DNA of 13,644 bases from PNAI01 sp964575715 (GTDB lineage Bacteria; Pseudomonadota; Alphaproteobacteria; Rhizobiales; Xanthobacteraceae): the NCBI GenBank assembly GCA_964575715.1, contig CAZNSG010000249.1:1-13644 (forward strand), in the 5' to 3' direction. Of this stretch, positions 1 through 7,024 are shown in pieces. Positions within the stretch are counted from its first letter, which is position 1. Each line of letters opens with the position of its first letter. The notes under the pieces were generated by a model, which saw only the letters and a program-made list of their open reading frames with translations, searched no databases and had not been told where the DNA came from. The position numbers and the translations under genes are program-made.

Positions 1-136
1 AACGGACGGCGGAAGCAGAAACCCGGTCTGGCGGTCAATCGTGCGAAAATTGTTCATCGGAAGGGCGCTCTCATTGGGAGAATCAATAGTTGTGATTCTA
101 CGCCCGTTGCCAGACTGCGTTAAGTCCGACAGGCTG

Positions 137-562
137 CTAGGCTTGCGCAACGTAGGCTTGCGTTTGCGCGATCTGGATGTTGGTGGCCGAGCTGTGTTCG
201 AGCACGCGCAGCTTGCTCAAATGATAGCGGCGCGCCTCGTCGACGATTCGCTCGGTCAGCATGCGTCCGAAATTGCGATCGTCAAATCCCGGCTCAACGG
301 TGATGGAAGCCTCGGCCCGCCGTGCCGTGCGGTCGGGGACGATTTCGGCGGCGGCGCGCATCACGCCGTCGACATAGGCGCCAACGAAAATCGCGCCGGC
401 CATGAGCAAATGCAGGCAGTGGGTGTCGATCGCGCTATTCTCAGCGACGGGAAAGCAACTGGCGCGATCCAGGCGCAGCAAATGGGCGTAATAATCCTCG
501 ATCCCGGACGGTCCCAACACGCGGATATCGGCGCGGATTTCGGTTCGGCTCGACATAAACAT
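137..562 (-). CDS. GNAT-like N-acetyltransferase domain protein, probably C-terminally shortened
   Basis: The product has 141 residues and no signal peptide. The middle (GAIFVGAYVDGVMRAAAEI, then ASITVEPGFDDRNFGRMLTERIVDEARR) follows the GNAT pattern of beta strands leading to an acetyl-CoA pyrophosphate loop and helix. The loop is degenerate: R-N-F-G-R replaces the usual Q/R-x-x-G-x-G/A. After the next strand (LSKLRVLEHSSATN) the protein ends in a low-information tail, IQIAQTQAYVAQA, where GNAT proteins usually continue with an N-x-x-M/A helix and a final strand. It is therefore probably a decayed or shortened member; its substrate cannot be told. The start chosen is the ATG complementary to 560-562. 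A G-rich GGGAGG stretch lies about 10 bases upstream, and a second ATG at 556 is possible. It is transcribed away from zapE. Confidence 0.55.
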   Translation of the reverse strand: MFMSSRTEIRADIRVLGPSGIEDYYAHLLRLDRASCFPVAENSAIDTHCLHLLMAGAIFVGAYVDGVMRAAAEIVPDRTARRAEASITVEPGFDDRNFGRMLTERIVDEARRYHLSKLRVLEHSSATNIQIAQTQAYVAQA

Positions 563-654
563 GAACGTGCCCCCCCTCCCAAGTCGCGCCGAATCGAATA
601 CCCACCAATCAATGCCAAATCGTTAATGCCGGGCCTGCAGGTTTCATTAAGATA

Positions 655-683
655 TTGATTTATCTATCGAAAAAAGATTAATG
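655..683 (+). promoter_or_regulatory. candidate promoter upstream of zapE
   Basis: The 230-base gap between the divergent GNAT-like gene and zapE contains an AT-rich patch that stands out from the GC-rich surroundings. It holds TTGATT at 655-660 and, 16-17 bases later, ATTAAT/TTAATG around 677-683. This is a plausible but weak sigma-70-like match. The zapE start codon lies about 110 bases downstream, so the leader would be long. Confidence 0.22.
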
Positions 684-792
684 GCGGGATCAAATTTTAA
701 CCAACTTGGTTATCGGTACGTTGCTTGCCCCGCGCTGACCGAATCCTTATCCCTGGCCGCGCCACATTGGTCTTCCGAAAAAGTCACACCGC

Positions 793-1965
793 ATGCTCGC
801 CCGCCAGCTTTACGAACAACTCGTTGCAACCGGCAAGATCGAGCGCGACCAGGCGCAGGAGGCGCTGCTGGAAAACCTCAGCCGCCTCGAAATGCGCCTG
901 GCCGAGCATCGGCTGGCGCGCAAATCTTCATCGCTCGGCTGGCTGTTCGGTGCGCGTGAAAAAAACGAGGCGCCGCTCAAGGGGCTCTATATCTACGGTG
1001 ACGTCGGACGCGGCAAGACCATGCTGATGGATCTGTTCTTCGACGCGTCGTCCGTGACTCGCAAGCGCCGCGCACACTTCCACGAATTCATGGGGGACGT
1101 GCACGAACGCGTGCGCGAGCTTCGCCACAAGCTCAAACTCGGCGAGATCGTGGATGACGATCCGATCCGGCTCGCCGCCGCTGCAATTGCGGAGGAAACT
1201 CAACTGCTGTGCTTCGACGAGTTTGTCGTGACCGACATTGCCGATGCCATGATCCTGGGCCGGCTGTTTGCGCGGCTGTTCGAACTCGGCGTGATCGTGG
1301 TCGCGACTTCGAATGTCGCGCCTGATGAGCTATATGAAAGCGGGCTCAATCGCGCGTTGTTCTTGCCCTTTATCGCGATGCTCAAGCAGCGCCTCGATGT
1401 TGTACGTCTCGATGCACGCACCGATTTCAGATTGGAAAAGCTTGCCGGCCAGCCGGTTTGGCATGTGCTGGCGAGGCCCAAGTCCAATCGATCCCTCGAC
1501 GCCATCTGGCAGCGGCTGGTCGGGCAGCAAGGCGCGGAACCGTATGACATTATTATCCAAGGCCGGACTCTGCGTGTACCGCGCGCGGCCATGGGGGTTG
1601 CGCGCTTCTCGTTCAAGGAGCTGTGCGAGCAGCCGCTGGGCGCCGCGGATTATTTGAGAATTGCGCATGAATTCCACACGATGGTTCTCGATCGCATTCC
1701 GGTCATGGGCTTTGAGCAACGTAACGCGGCCAAACGTTTCATCATCCTGATCGATACGCTCTACGATCATGCGGTCAAACTCGTGGCCTCCGCCGCGGCC
1801 GAGCCGGTTGCGCTCTACCGGGCGGATGACGGCTTCGAGGTGGGCGAATTCAAACGCACCGCCTCGCGCCTGATCGAAATGCGTTCGCAGTCCTATCTGG
1901 CGCTGCCACACGGCCGGCGCAGTTCCGCGCCCGATGCATCGAGCGAGGGCTTTGTCGAAACCTGA
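793..1965 (+). CDS. zapE: Cell division protein ZapE / AFG1-like AAA+ ATPase
   Basis: This 390-residue protein is an AFG1/LACE1/ZapE-family ATPase, a single P-loop AAA-type module of normal length. Walker A is at residues 69-76 (GDVGRGKT). Walker B is at 139-144 (LCFDEF), followed by VTDIADAM. The sensor-1 motif ATSN is at 171-174. The stretch FHEFMGDVHERV near residue 96 is also typical of the family. In bacteria ZapE acts at the division site on FtsZ; the mitochondrial homologue Afg1 is linked to quality control of respiratory-chain subunits. In many alphaproteobacteria the gene sits directly before mdh and the suc genes, as here. ATG 793 is the only plausible start, since an in-frame TGA at 736-738 closes the frame upstream without another start codon. 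No good Shine-Dalgarno sequence is visible. The last ~20 residues are poorly conserved. Confidence 0.93.
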   Translation: MLARQLYEQLVATGKIERDQAQEALLENLSRLEMRLAEHRLARKSSSLGWLFGAREKNEAPLKGLYIYGDVGRGKTMLMDLFFDASSVTRKRRAHFHEFMGDVHERVRELRHKLKLGEIVDDDPIRLAAAAIAEETQLLCFDEFVVTDIADAMILGRLFARLFELGVIVVATSNVAPDELYESGLNRALFLPFIAMLKQRLDVVRLDARTDFRLEKLAGQPVWHVLARPKSNRSLDAIWQRLVGQQGAEPYDIIIQGRTLRVPRAAMGVARFSFKELCEQPLGAADYLRIAHEFHTMVLDRIPVMGFEQRNAAKRFIILIDTLYDHAVKLVASAAAEPVALYRADDGFEVGEFKRTASRLIEMRSQSYLALPHGRRSSAPDASSEGFVET

Positions 1966-2008
1966 CCGCGCTCTTGCCCGCCTTGATGCACGTTGCAGAG
2001 ACGACGAC

Positions 2009-2037
2009 TTGAACCATCCCCCCGAAACGGCTAATCA
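2009..2037 (+). promoter_or_regulatory. candidate promoter for mdh-suc genes
   Basis: TTGAAC at 2009-2014 resembles a -35 element. At the right spacing there is only a poor -10 (CTAATC or TAATCA at 2031-2037). It overlaps the left arm of the inverted repeat at 2024-2067. Support is weak, and transcription may instead run in from zapE. Confidence 0.2.
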
Positions 2038-2067
2038 CCCGTGTTAACGACGATTTTCAGCCGTTTC
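2024..2067 (+). promoter_or_regulatory. 9-bp perfect inverted repeat in the mdh leader
   Basis: GAAACGGCT at 2024-2032 is matched exactly by its reverse complement AGCCGTTTC at 2059-2067. The 26-base AT-richer spacer contains GTTAAC. The right arm ends two bases before the mdh Shine-Dalgarno AAGGA (2070-2074). It could be an mRNA stem-loop affecting ribosome access or a binding site for a dimeric regulator; the sequence alone does not decide. Confidence 0.4.
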
Positions 2068-2084
2068 ACAAGGACATTCCCCCC

Positions 2085-3053
2085 ATGGCGCGTCCCAAGA
2101 TTGCCTTGATCGGCGCCGGCCAGATCGGCGGCACACTCGCCCACCTGGTCGGCATGAAAGAACTTGGCGATGTCATATTGTTCGACATCGCCGAAGGCAT
2201 TCCGCAGGGCAAGTCGCTCGACCTCGTACAGTCCTCGCCGGTCGAGGGCTTCGATGTCCGCATCGCCGGTGTCAATGCGTACGAGGCGATCGAAGGCGCC
2301 GACGTGTGCATCGTCACGGCCGGCGTGCCGCGCAAGCCCGGCATGAGCCGCGACGACCTGCTCGGCATCAATCTCAAGGTCATGGACCAGGTCGGCGCGG
2401 GCATTAGAAAATACGCGCCCAATGCATTCGTAATCTGCGTCACCAATCCGCTCGACGCCATGGTCTGGGCGCTGCAGAAAGCCTCCGGCCTGCCCAAGCC
2501 GATGGTGGTCGGCATGGCCGGCGTGCTCGACTCGGCGCGGTTGCGCTATTTCCTGGCCGATGAGTTCAACGTCTCGGTGGAAGACGTGAGCGCCTTTGTG
2601 CTCGGCGGGCACGGCGACACCATGGTGCCGATGGCGCGCTATTCCACCGTTGCCGGCATCCCGCTGCCCGATCTGATCAAGATGGGCTGGACGACGCAAG
2701 GCCGCGTCGACGAGATCATGAACCGCACACGCAACGGCGGTGCCGAAATCGTCAACCTGCTCAAGACCGGCTCCGCCTTCTACGCGCCCGCATCTTCCGC
2801 CATTGCCATGGCCGAGAGCTACCTGCGCGATAAAAAGCGCGTGCTGCCCTGTGCCGCCTGGCTCAACGGCGAATATGGGATCAAGAACCTCTACGTCGGC
2901 GTGCCGGTGGTGATCGGTGCCAAGGGCGTGGAGCGCATCGTCGTGATCGAGCTCAACGCCGCCGAGCGCGAGATGTTCGACAAGTCGGCTGCCGCCGTAA
3001 AGGCGTTGGTCGATGCCTGCCAGCAGATTTCACCGGAGCTCGGAAAGAGTTAG
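2085..3053 (+). CDS. mdh: Malate dehydrogenase (NAD-dependent, LDH-like type)
   Basis: Mdh converts malate to oxaloacetate with NAD+ in the cytoplasm, the last step of the TCA cycle. The 322-residue length is typical of the alphaproteobacterial LDH-like enzyme. The dinucleotide loop GAGQIGG is at residues 10-16, with the NAD-selective acidic residue D34 at the end of the second strand (ILFDIAEG). Substrate-binding arginines are R83 and R89 in the mobile loop (VPRKPGMSRDDLL) and R153 (GVLDSARLRYF). The catalytic pair is D150 and H176 (LGGHGD). R83 rather than Q marks malate over lactate specificity. ATG 2085 follows AAGGA at 2070-2074. It stands directly before sucCD, the usual arrangement in this group, so co-expression is likely, although a palindromic repeat separates it from sucC. 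Confidence 0.98.
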   Translation: MARPKIALIGAGQIGGTLAHLVGMKELGDVILFDIAEGIPQGKSLDLVQSSPVEGFDVRIAGVNAYEAIEGADVCIVTAGVPRKPGMSRDDLLGINLKVMDQVGAGIRKYAPNAFVICVTNPLDAMVWALQKASGLPKPMVVGMAGVLDSARLRYFLADEFNVSVEDVSAFVLGGHGDTMVPMARYSTVAGIPLPDLIKMGWTTQGRVDEIMNRTRNGGAEIVNLLKTGSAFYAPASSAIAMAESYLRDKKRVLPCAAWLNGEYGIKNLYVGVPVVIGAKGVERIVVIELNAAEREMFDKSAAAVKALVDACQQISPELGKS

Positions 3054-3060
3054 TTTTCTT

Positions 3061-3156
3061 GTCCCGGATGCGGTGCACCGCTGATCCGGGACCGCCACGG
3101 AATGGAAAGGTCCCGGGTCTGCGGCGCATCACTTCGTGCTGCGCCGCGCCCGGGAC
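3061..3156. repeat. double-hairpin palindromic repeat between mdh and sucC
   Basis: Two adjacent palindromes fill most of the 133-base gap. In the first, GTCCCGGAT (3061-3069) pairs with ATCCGGGAC (3084-3092) around the self-complementary CGGTGCACCG (3071-3080). In the second, GTCCCGGG (3110-3117) pairs with CCCGGGAC (3149-3156), and GCGGCGCA (3121-3128) with TGCGCCGC (3140-3147). The GTCCCGG ends recur in both halves, suggesting a composite REP-type element of the kind common in Bradyrhizobium-like genomes. There is no U-run, so it is not a typical intrinsic terminator. It may stabilise the mdh transcript end. Confidence 0.75.
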
Positions 3157-3186
3157 ACGACAATCGGAGCTGCGGGTCGCAATTGC

Positions 3187-4356
<1,170 letters not shown>

Positions 4357-4390
4357 TGAACATGCGATCGTTATCAGGCGGTGATGCTGA

Positions 4391-4419
4391 TTTACCTCCC
4401 CCTTTCAGGGGGAGGTAAA
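4391..4419. repeat. 12-bp perfect palindrome between sucC and sucD
   Basis: TTTACCTCCCCC at 4391-4402 is followed by a 5-base loop and its exact complement at 4408-4419. The palindrome lies in the 83-base sucC-sucD gap, where these genes are usually only a few bases apart. No T-run follows, so it reads as an inserted CCTCCCCC-type repeat rather than a terminator. It may act as an mRNA processing or stability structure between the two subunit genes. Confidence 0.7.
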
Positions 4420-4439
4420 GAACCAAGAGAGCGCGTCTG

Positions 4440-5324
4440 ATGCCCATCCTCATCGACAAGAACACCAAGGTCATCTGCCAGGGATTTACCGGCAAGAACG
4501 GCACCTTCCATTCGGAAGGCGCCATCGCCTACGGCACCAAGATGGTGGGCGGCACCTCGCCCGGCAAAGGCGGCTCGACCCACCTCAATCTGCCGGTGTT
4601 CGACACGGTGATGGAAGCGCGCGAAAAGACCGGGTGCGATGCCAGCGTGATCTATGTGCCGCCCCCCGGCGCTGCCGACGCCATTGCGGAATCGATTCAA
4701 GCGGAGATCCCGCTCATCATCTGCATCACCGAAGGCATTCCCGTCATCGACATGGTCAAGGTCAAGCGCGCGCTCTCGGGCTCGAAATCGCGCCTGGTCG
4801 GTCCCAATTGTCCCGGCGTGATGACCGCGGGCCAATGCAAGATCGGCATCATGCCCGGCAGCATTTTTAAGCCCGGCAAGGTCGGTATCGTCTCGCGTTC
4901 AGGCACCTTGACCTATGAGGCGGTGTTTCAGACCAGCCGCGAGGGCTTGGGCCAGACGACGGCGCTCGGCATCGGCGGCGACCCGGTCAAGGGCATGGAC
5001 TTCATCGAAGGGCTGGAGCTGTTCCTGGCCGACAAGGCAACCGAGGCCATTGTCATGATTGGCGAGATCGGTGGCGCGTCCGAGGAGGATGCCGCGCAAT
5101 TCCTCAAAGACGAGGCCAAGCGTGGCCGCAAGAAGCCCATGGTTGGCTTCATCGCCGGCCGCACCGCTCCGCCCGGGCGGCGCATGGGTCATGCCGGCGC
5201 CATCATCTCGGGCGGCAAGGGCGACGCCGAGTCCAAGATTGCGGCAATGGAATCGGCCGGAATCAAGGTGTCACCGTCGCCGGCCCGGATCGGCAAGACC
5301 CTGGTCGAGTTGCTGAAGGGCTAG
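4440..5324 (+). CDS. sucD: Succinyl-CoA synthetase (ADP-forming) subunit alpha
   Basis: SucD is the CoA-binding and phosphohistidine-carrying subunit of succinyl-CoA synthetase. At 294 residues it is of normal length. The N-terminal CoA-binding Rossmann domain starts MPILIDKNTKVICQGFTGKNG. GGTSPGKGG lies at residues 37-45 and IYVPPPGAADAI at 71-82. The GPNCPG loop is at 121-126. The catalytic histidine is H251 in MGHAGAIISGGKG, equivalent to the phosphorylated His246 of E. coli. ATG 4440 fits the family N terminus; only a weak AGAGAG (4426-4431) precedes it. Together with sucC it would be cotranscribed from upstream. The next gene, a broken methyltransferase, follows within about 55 bases. 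Confidence 0.97.
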   Translation: MPILIDKNTKVICQGFTGKNGTFHSEGAIAYGTKMVGGTSPGKGGSTHLNLPVFDTVMEAREKTGCDASVIYVPPPGAADAIAESIQAEIPLIICITEGIPVIDMVKVKRALSGSKSRLVGPNCPGVMTAGQCKIGIMPGSIFKPGKVGIVSRSGTLTYEAVFQTSREGLGQTTALGIGGDPVKGMDFIEGLELFLADKATEAIVMIGEIGGASEEDAAQFLKDEAKRGRKKPMVGFIAGRTAPPGRRMGHAGAIISGGKGDAESKIAAMESAGIKVSPSPARIGKTLVELLKG

Positions 5325-5379
5325 TAAGTGCCGTTTGGCTACGCGCGCGCTTGATACGGCTCTCGCCCGGAGCTTTTGG

Positions 5380-6036
5380 ATGGGAATCTACGTCCAATAT
5401 GGCAGTGGCCAATCGAGCCCGGACGGCTGGATTAATTTCGATGTTTCTCCGACGTTGCGCCTGCAGCGCCTTCCTGTCGTTGGTGCGCTTTTCAAACGCG
5501 GGTCGGTCGTTTTTCCAGACACCGTTCGTTACGGCGATATCGTGGCAGGCCTGCCGATCACTGACGGCAGCGCCGATGGTGTTTATGCCAGCCACGTGCT
5601 CGAGCATCTGTCTTACGAAGATTTCTGGATCGCACTGCGCAACACCCATCGGATACTGAAGCCGGATGGGATTTTCAGGCTGATCGTCCCCGATCTGGAG
5701 GCGCGAGCGCGCCGCAATATCAACAGCTTGGACGGCGGTGATGCGGCGGCCAATTCGTGGTTTATGGAAAAATCTTCCTTGGGGTGCCATCAGCGGGCGC
5801 GGAGCGTCGCGGGCAAACTGCGATCGATGATCGGTAACAGCGCGCACCTGTTGATGTGAGACGCGCAGTCGATGCAATGGGCTTTGCTGAAAGCGGGCTT
5901 TGTCGCCGTCAGGCGCGCCCGCTTTCAGGATTGTGAGGATGACCACTTCCGGCTGGTCGAAGACGCGGGTCGTTTTCGCGATTTCGACGCGGATATCGAG
6001 GAGTGTGCAATGGAGGCTCGCAAGCCGGCCGGTTGA
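5380..6036 (+). pseudogene. SAM-dependent methyltransferase gene interrupted by one in-frame TGA
   Basis: The frame from ATG 5380 (GGAG at 5369-5372, 7 bases away) encodes a class I methyltransferase resembling those annotated as type 11 or COG4627. Motif I is replaced by QYGSGQSSPDGWINFDVSP. Later parts are GLPITDGSADGVYASHVLEHL (SHxLEH motif) and RILKPDGIFRLIVPDLE, both characteristic. A TGA at 5857-5859 (codon 160) stops it after NSAHLLM. The same frame continues with family-like sequence (AGFVAVRRARFQDCEDDHF, then DADIEECAMEARKPAG) to a second TGA at 6034-6036. From my memory of related Hyphomicrobiales proteins, the stop stands where they have tryptophan (HLWMWDE), so one TGG-to-TGA change explains it. 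The upstream part alone (159 residues) keeps the SAM-binding fold but lacks the C-terminal third. Its substrate is unknown. Sequencing error is possible. Confidence 0.75.
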
Positions 6037-6077
6037 GCATGCAGAGCGGCAATGACTAAGCACAAGAAATGATCGTA

Positions 6078-6118
6078 GATTCCGTCTTTAGTCCTTTGAT
6101 AGCCTTTCCGCCACATAG
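6078..6118 (+). repeat. left copy of imperfect direct repeat flanking vapBC
   Basis: This 41-base segment, built around TTAGTCCTTT and TAGCCTTT and ending ACATAG, matches 6891-6932 in about 35 of 43 aligned columns by eye. The other copy lies directly upstream of sucA. This copy sits about 40 bases after the methyltransferase frame. It looks like a remnant of the original sucA upstream region left on the far side of the vapBC cassette. Confidence 0.6.
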
Positions 6119-6212
6119 TTTTGAGCGCGTTGGGTCGAGTTCTTCACGATCCCCAACCATCGGCCAGCTCCTGCGGGAATCATCTTGATCTTGCGTCGCG
6201 CGGGTAATATGA

Positions 6213-6233
6213 GTATATCCCAATTGGATATAC
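6213..6233 (+). promoter_or_regulatory. palindromic operator of vapBC, overlapping a candidate promoter
   Basis: GTATATCC (6213-6220) and GGATATAC (6226-6233) form a perfect 8-bp inverted repeat around CAATT, directly before the vapB Shine-Dalgarno. VapB-type antitoxins, alone or with toxin, repress their own operon by binding such palindromes. A possible promoter is TTGCGT (6191-6196), 17 bases, then TATATC (6214-6219), which would place the -10 inside the operator. The repeat is seen directly; the binding is inferred from the family. Confidence 0.7.
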
Positions 6234-6245
6234 AAGGAGACCGCA

Positions 6246-6479
6246 ATGACTCGGTCCACCGTTTTCACCAGCAATCGCAGCCAAGCGGTCCGTCTGCCGA
6301 AGTCGGTTGCCTTCCCGGTGGACGTGCATCAAGTCGAAATCGTCAAGGTCGGCCGCAGCCGGGTCGTCAGCCCGGAGGGAAAGCGCTGGGACGATCTGTT
6401 CGAGAGTGGCTCCCTTGCGACCGAGGATTTCATGAACGAGCGCGAGCAGCCGACGGTCGAGGACCGTGAGACGTTTTGA
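6246..6479 (+). CDS. vapB: VapB/VagC-type antitoxin (AbrB/SpoVT-like domain)
   Basis: This 77-residue antitoxin opens with STVFTSNRSQAVRLPKSVAFP, the swapped-hairpin AbrB/MazE-type DNA-binding motif of the VagC/VapB family. The N-R-S-Q-A-V-R-L-P signature is at residues 10-18. The acidic C-terminal half (WDDLFESGSLATEDFMNEREQP) would wrap the toxin and cover its active site. AAGGAGA at 6234-6240 sits 5 bases before ATG 6246 and is one of the strongest ribosome sites in the window. The stop overlaps the toxin start by one base (TGATG), so toxin synthesis is probably translationally coupled and subordinate. It should also repress the operon through the palindrome at 6213-6233. Such modules are often acquired horizontally. 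Confidence 0.93.
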   Translation: MTRSTVFTSNRSQAVRLPKSVAFPVDVHQVEIVKVGRSRVVSPEGKRWDDLFESGSLATEDFMNEREQPTVEDRETF

Positions 6480-6877
6480 TGCTGCAATATATGCTCGACA
6501 CCAACATCTGTATCTACGTGATCAAGAATTACCCGGCCGAGCTGCGCGAACGGTTCAACAGCCTTGCCGAGCAACTCTGCATTTCGAGCATTGCCCTTGG
6601 GGAATTGCATTACGGCGCCGAGAAATCGGCGCAGCATCTGCATAATCTTCAGGCGATCGAGCATTTTACGGCGCGCCTGGAGGTGCTGACGTTCGGACAC
6701 AAGGCGGCGGCGCATTACGGGCAAATCCGCGCGGAGCTTGAAAGAGCGGGCACTCCGTGCGGCCCTCACGATATGCAGATCGGCGGCCATGCCCGAAGCG
6801 AGGGCCTCATCGTCGTGACCAACAATATGCGCGAGTTTGCCCGCATGTCCGGTGTCCGGGCGGAGAACTGGATTTGA
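6479..6877 (+). CDS. vapC: VapC-type PIN-domain ribonuclease toxin
   Basis: VapC toxins are Mg2+-dependent PIN-domain endoribonucleases; members close to enteric VapC/MvpT cleave initiator tRNA. This 132-residue protein starts MLQYMLDTNICIYVI and ends GVRAENWI, typical of the family. The acidic active-site set is present: D7 (LDTN), E42 (ALGELHYG), D98 (GPHDMQIGGHA) and the N115-N116...E119 region (VTNNMREF). It therefore looks active. In the usual P-I-G-x-x-D segment the isoleucine is cysteine here (TPCGPHD), which need not affect catalysis. ATG 6479 overlaps the vapB stop by one base; a TTG at 6476 is a less likely alternative start. The gene ends 13 bases before the right copy of the flanking direct repeat. 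Confidence 0.93.
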   Translation: MLQYMLDTNICIYVIKNYPAELRERFNSLAEQLCISSIALGELHYGAEKSAQHLHNLQAIEHFTARLEVLTFGHKAAAHYGQIRAELERAGTPCGPHDMQIGGHARSEGLIVVTNNMREFARMSGVRAENWI

Positions 6878-6890
6878 GTTGCGAAGTGAA

Positions 6891-6932
6891 GATTCAGTCC
6901 TTAGTCCTTTTGTAGCCTTTTGGACGACATAG
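6891..6932 (+). repeat. right copy of imperfect direct repeat, upstream of sucA
   Basis: This is the partner of 6078-6118. It begins 13 bases after the vapC stop and leads into the sucA leader. It contains TTGGAC (6920-6925), a good -35-like hexamer that the left copy lacks. That suggests this copy is the functional promoter-proximal one. Confidence 0.6.
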
Positions 6933-6948
6933 CTCTGCGTGATAAATT
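6920..6948 (+). promoter_or_regulatory. candidate promoter of sucA
   Basis: TTGGAC at 6920-6925 is followed after 16-17 bases by ATAAAT/TAAATT (6942-6948) in an AT-rich stretch. It would give a leader of about 70 bases before sucA. A local promoter would make sucAB expression independent of the upstream sucCD, the methyltransferase remnant and vapBC. Confidence 0.4.
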
Positions 6949-6994
6949 AAACCTGTCGGCGGTCGCGGGTTCACGTGCTTATGCGCCGCTTACC

Positions 6995-7010
6995 CGGGGC
7001 AGATGCCCCG
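6995..7010 (+). promoter_or_regulatory. GC stem-loop just upstream of the sucA ribosome site
   Basis: CGGGGC (6995-7000), loop AGAT, and GCCCCG (7005-7010) form a perfect 6-bp stem. It ends two bases before the sucA Shine-Dalgarno GAGGA (7013-7017). It could influence translation initiation or 5' stability; no known regulatory RNA class is recognisable. Confidence 0.35.
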
Positions 7011-7024
7011 CTGAGGATTCGTCG

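Noticed and set aside
41..658. Plus-strand open frame of 205 codons opposite the GNAT-like gene
   Set aside because: Its protein has no recognisable family pattern, while the minus strand reads a GNAT-like fold. High GC makes long antisense frames common here.
4391..4419. Intrinsic terminator between sucC and sucD
   Set aside because: The stem is strong, but GAACCAAGAG follows instead of a T-run, and sucD must be expressed with sucC.
5857..5859. Selenocysteine codon in the methyltransferase
   Set aside because: Related proteins appear to have tryptophan, not cysteine, at this place, and no selenocysteine insertion structure is evident after the TGA. A nonsense change is simpler.
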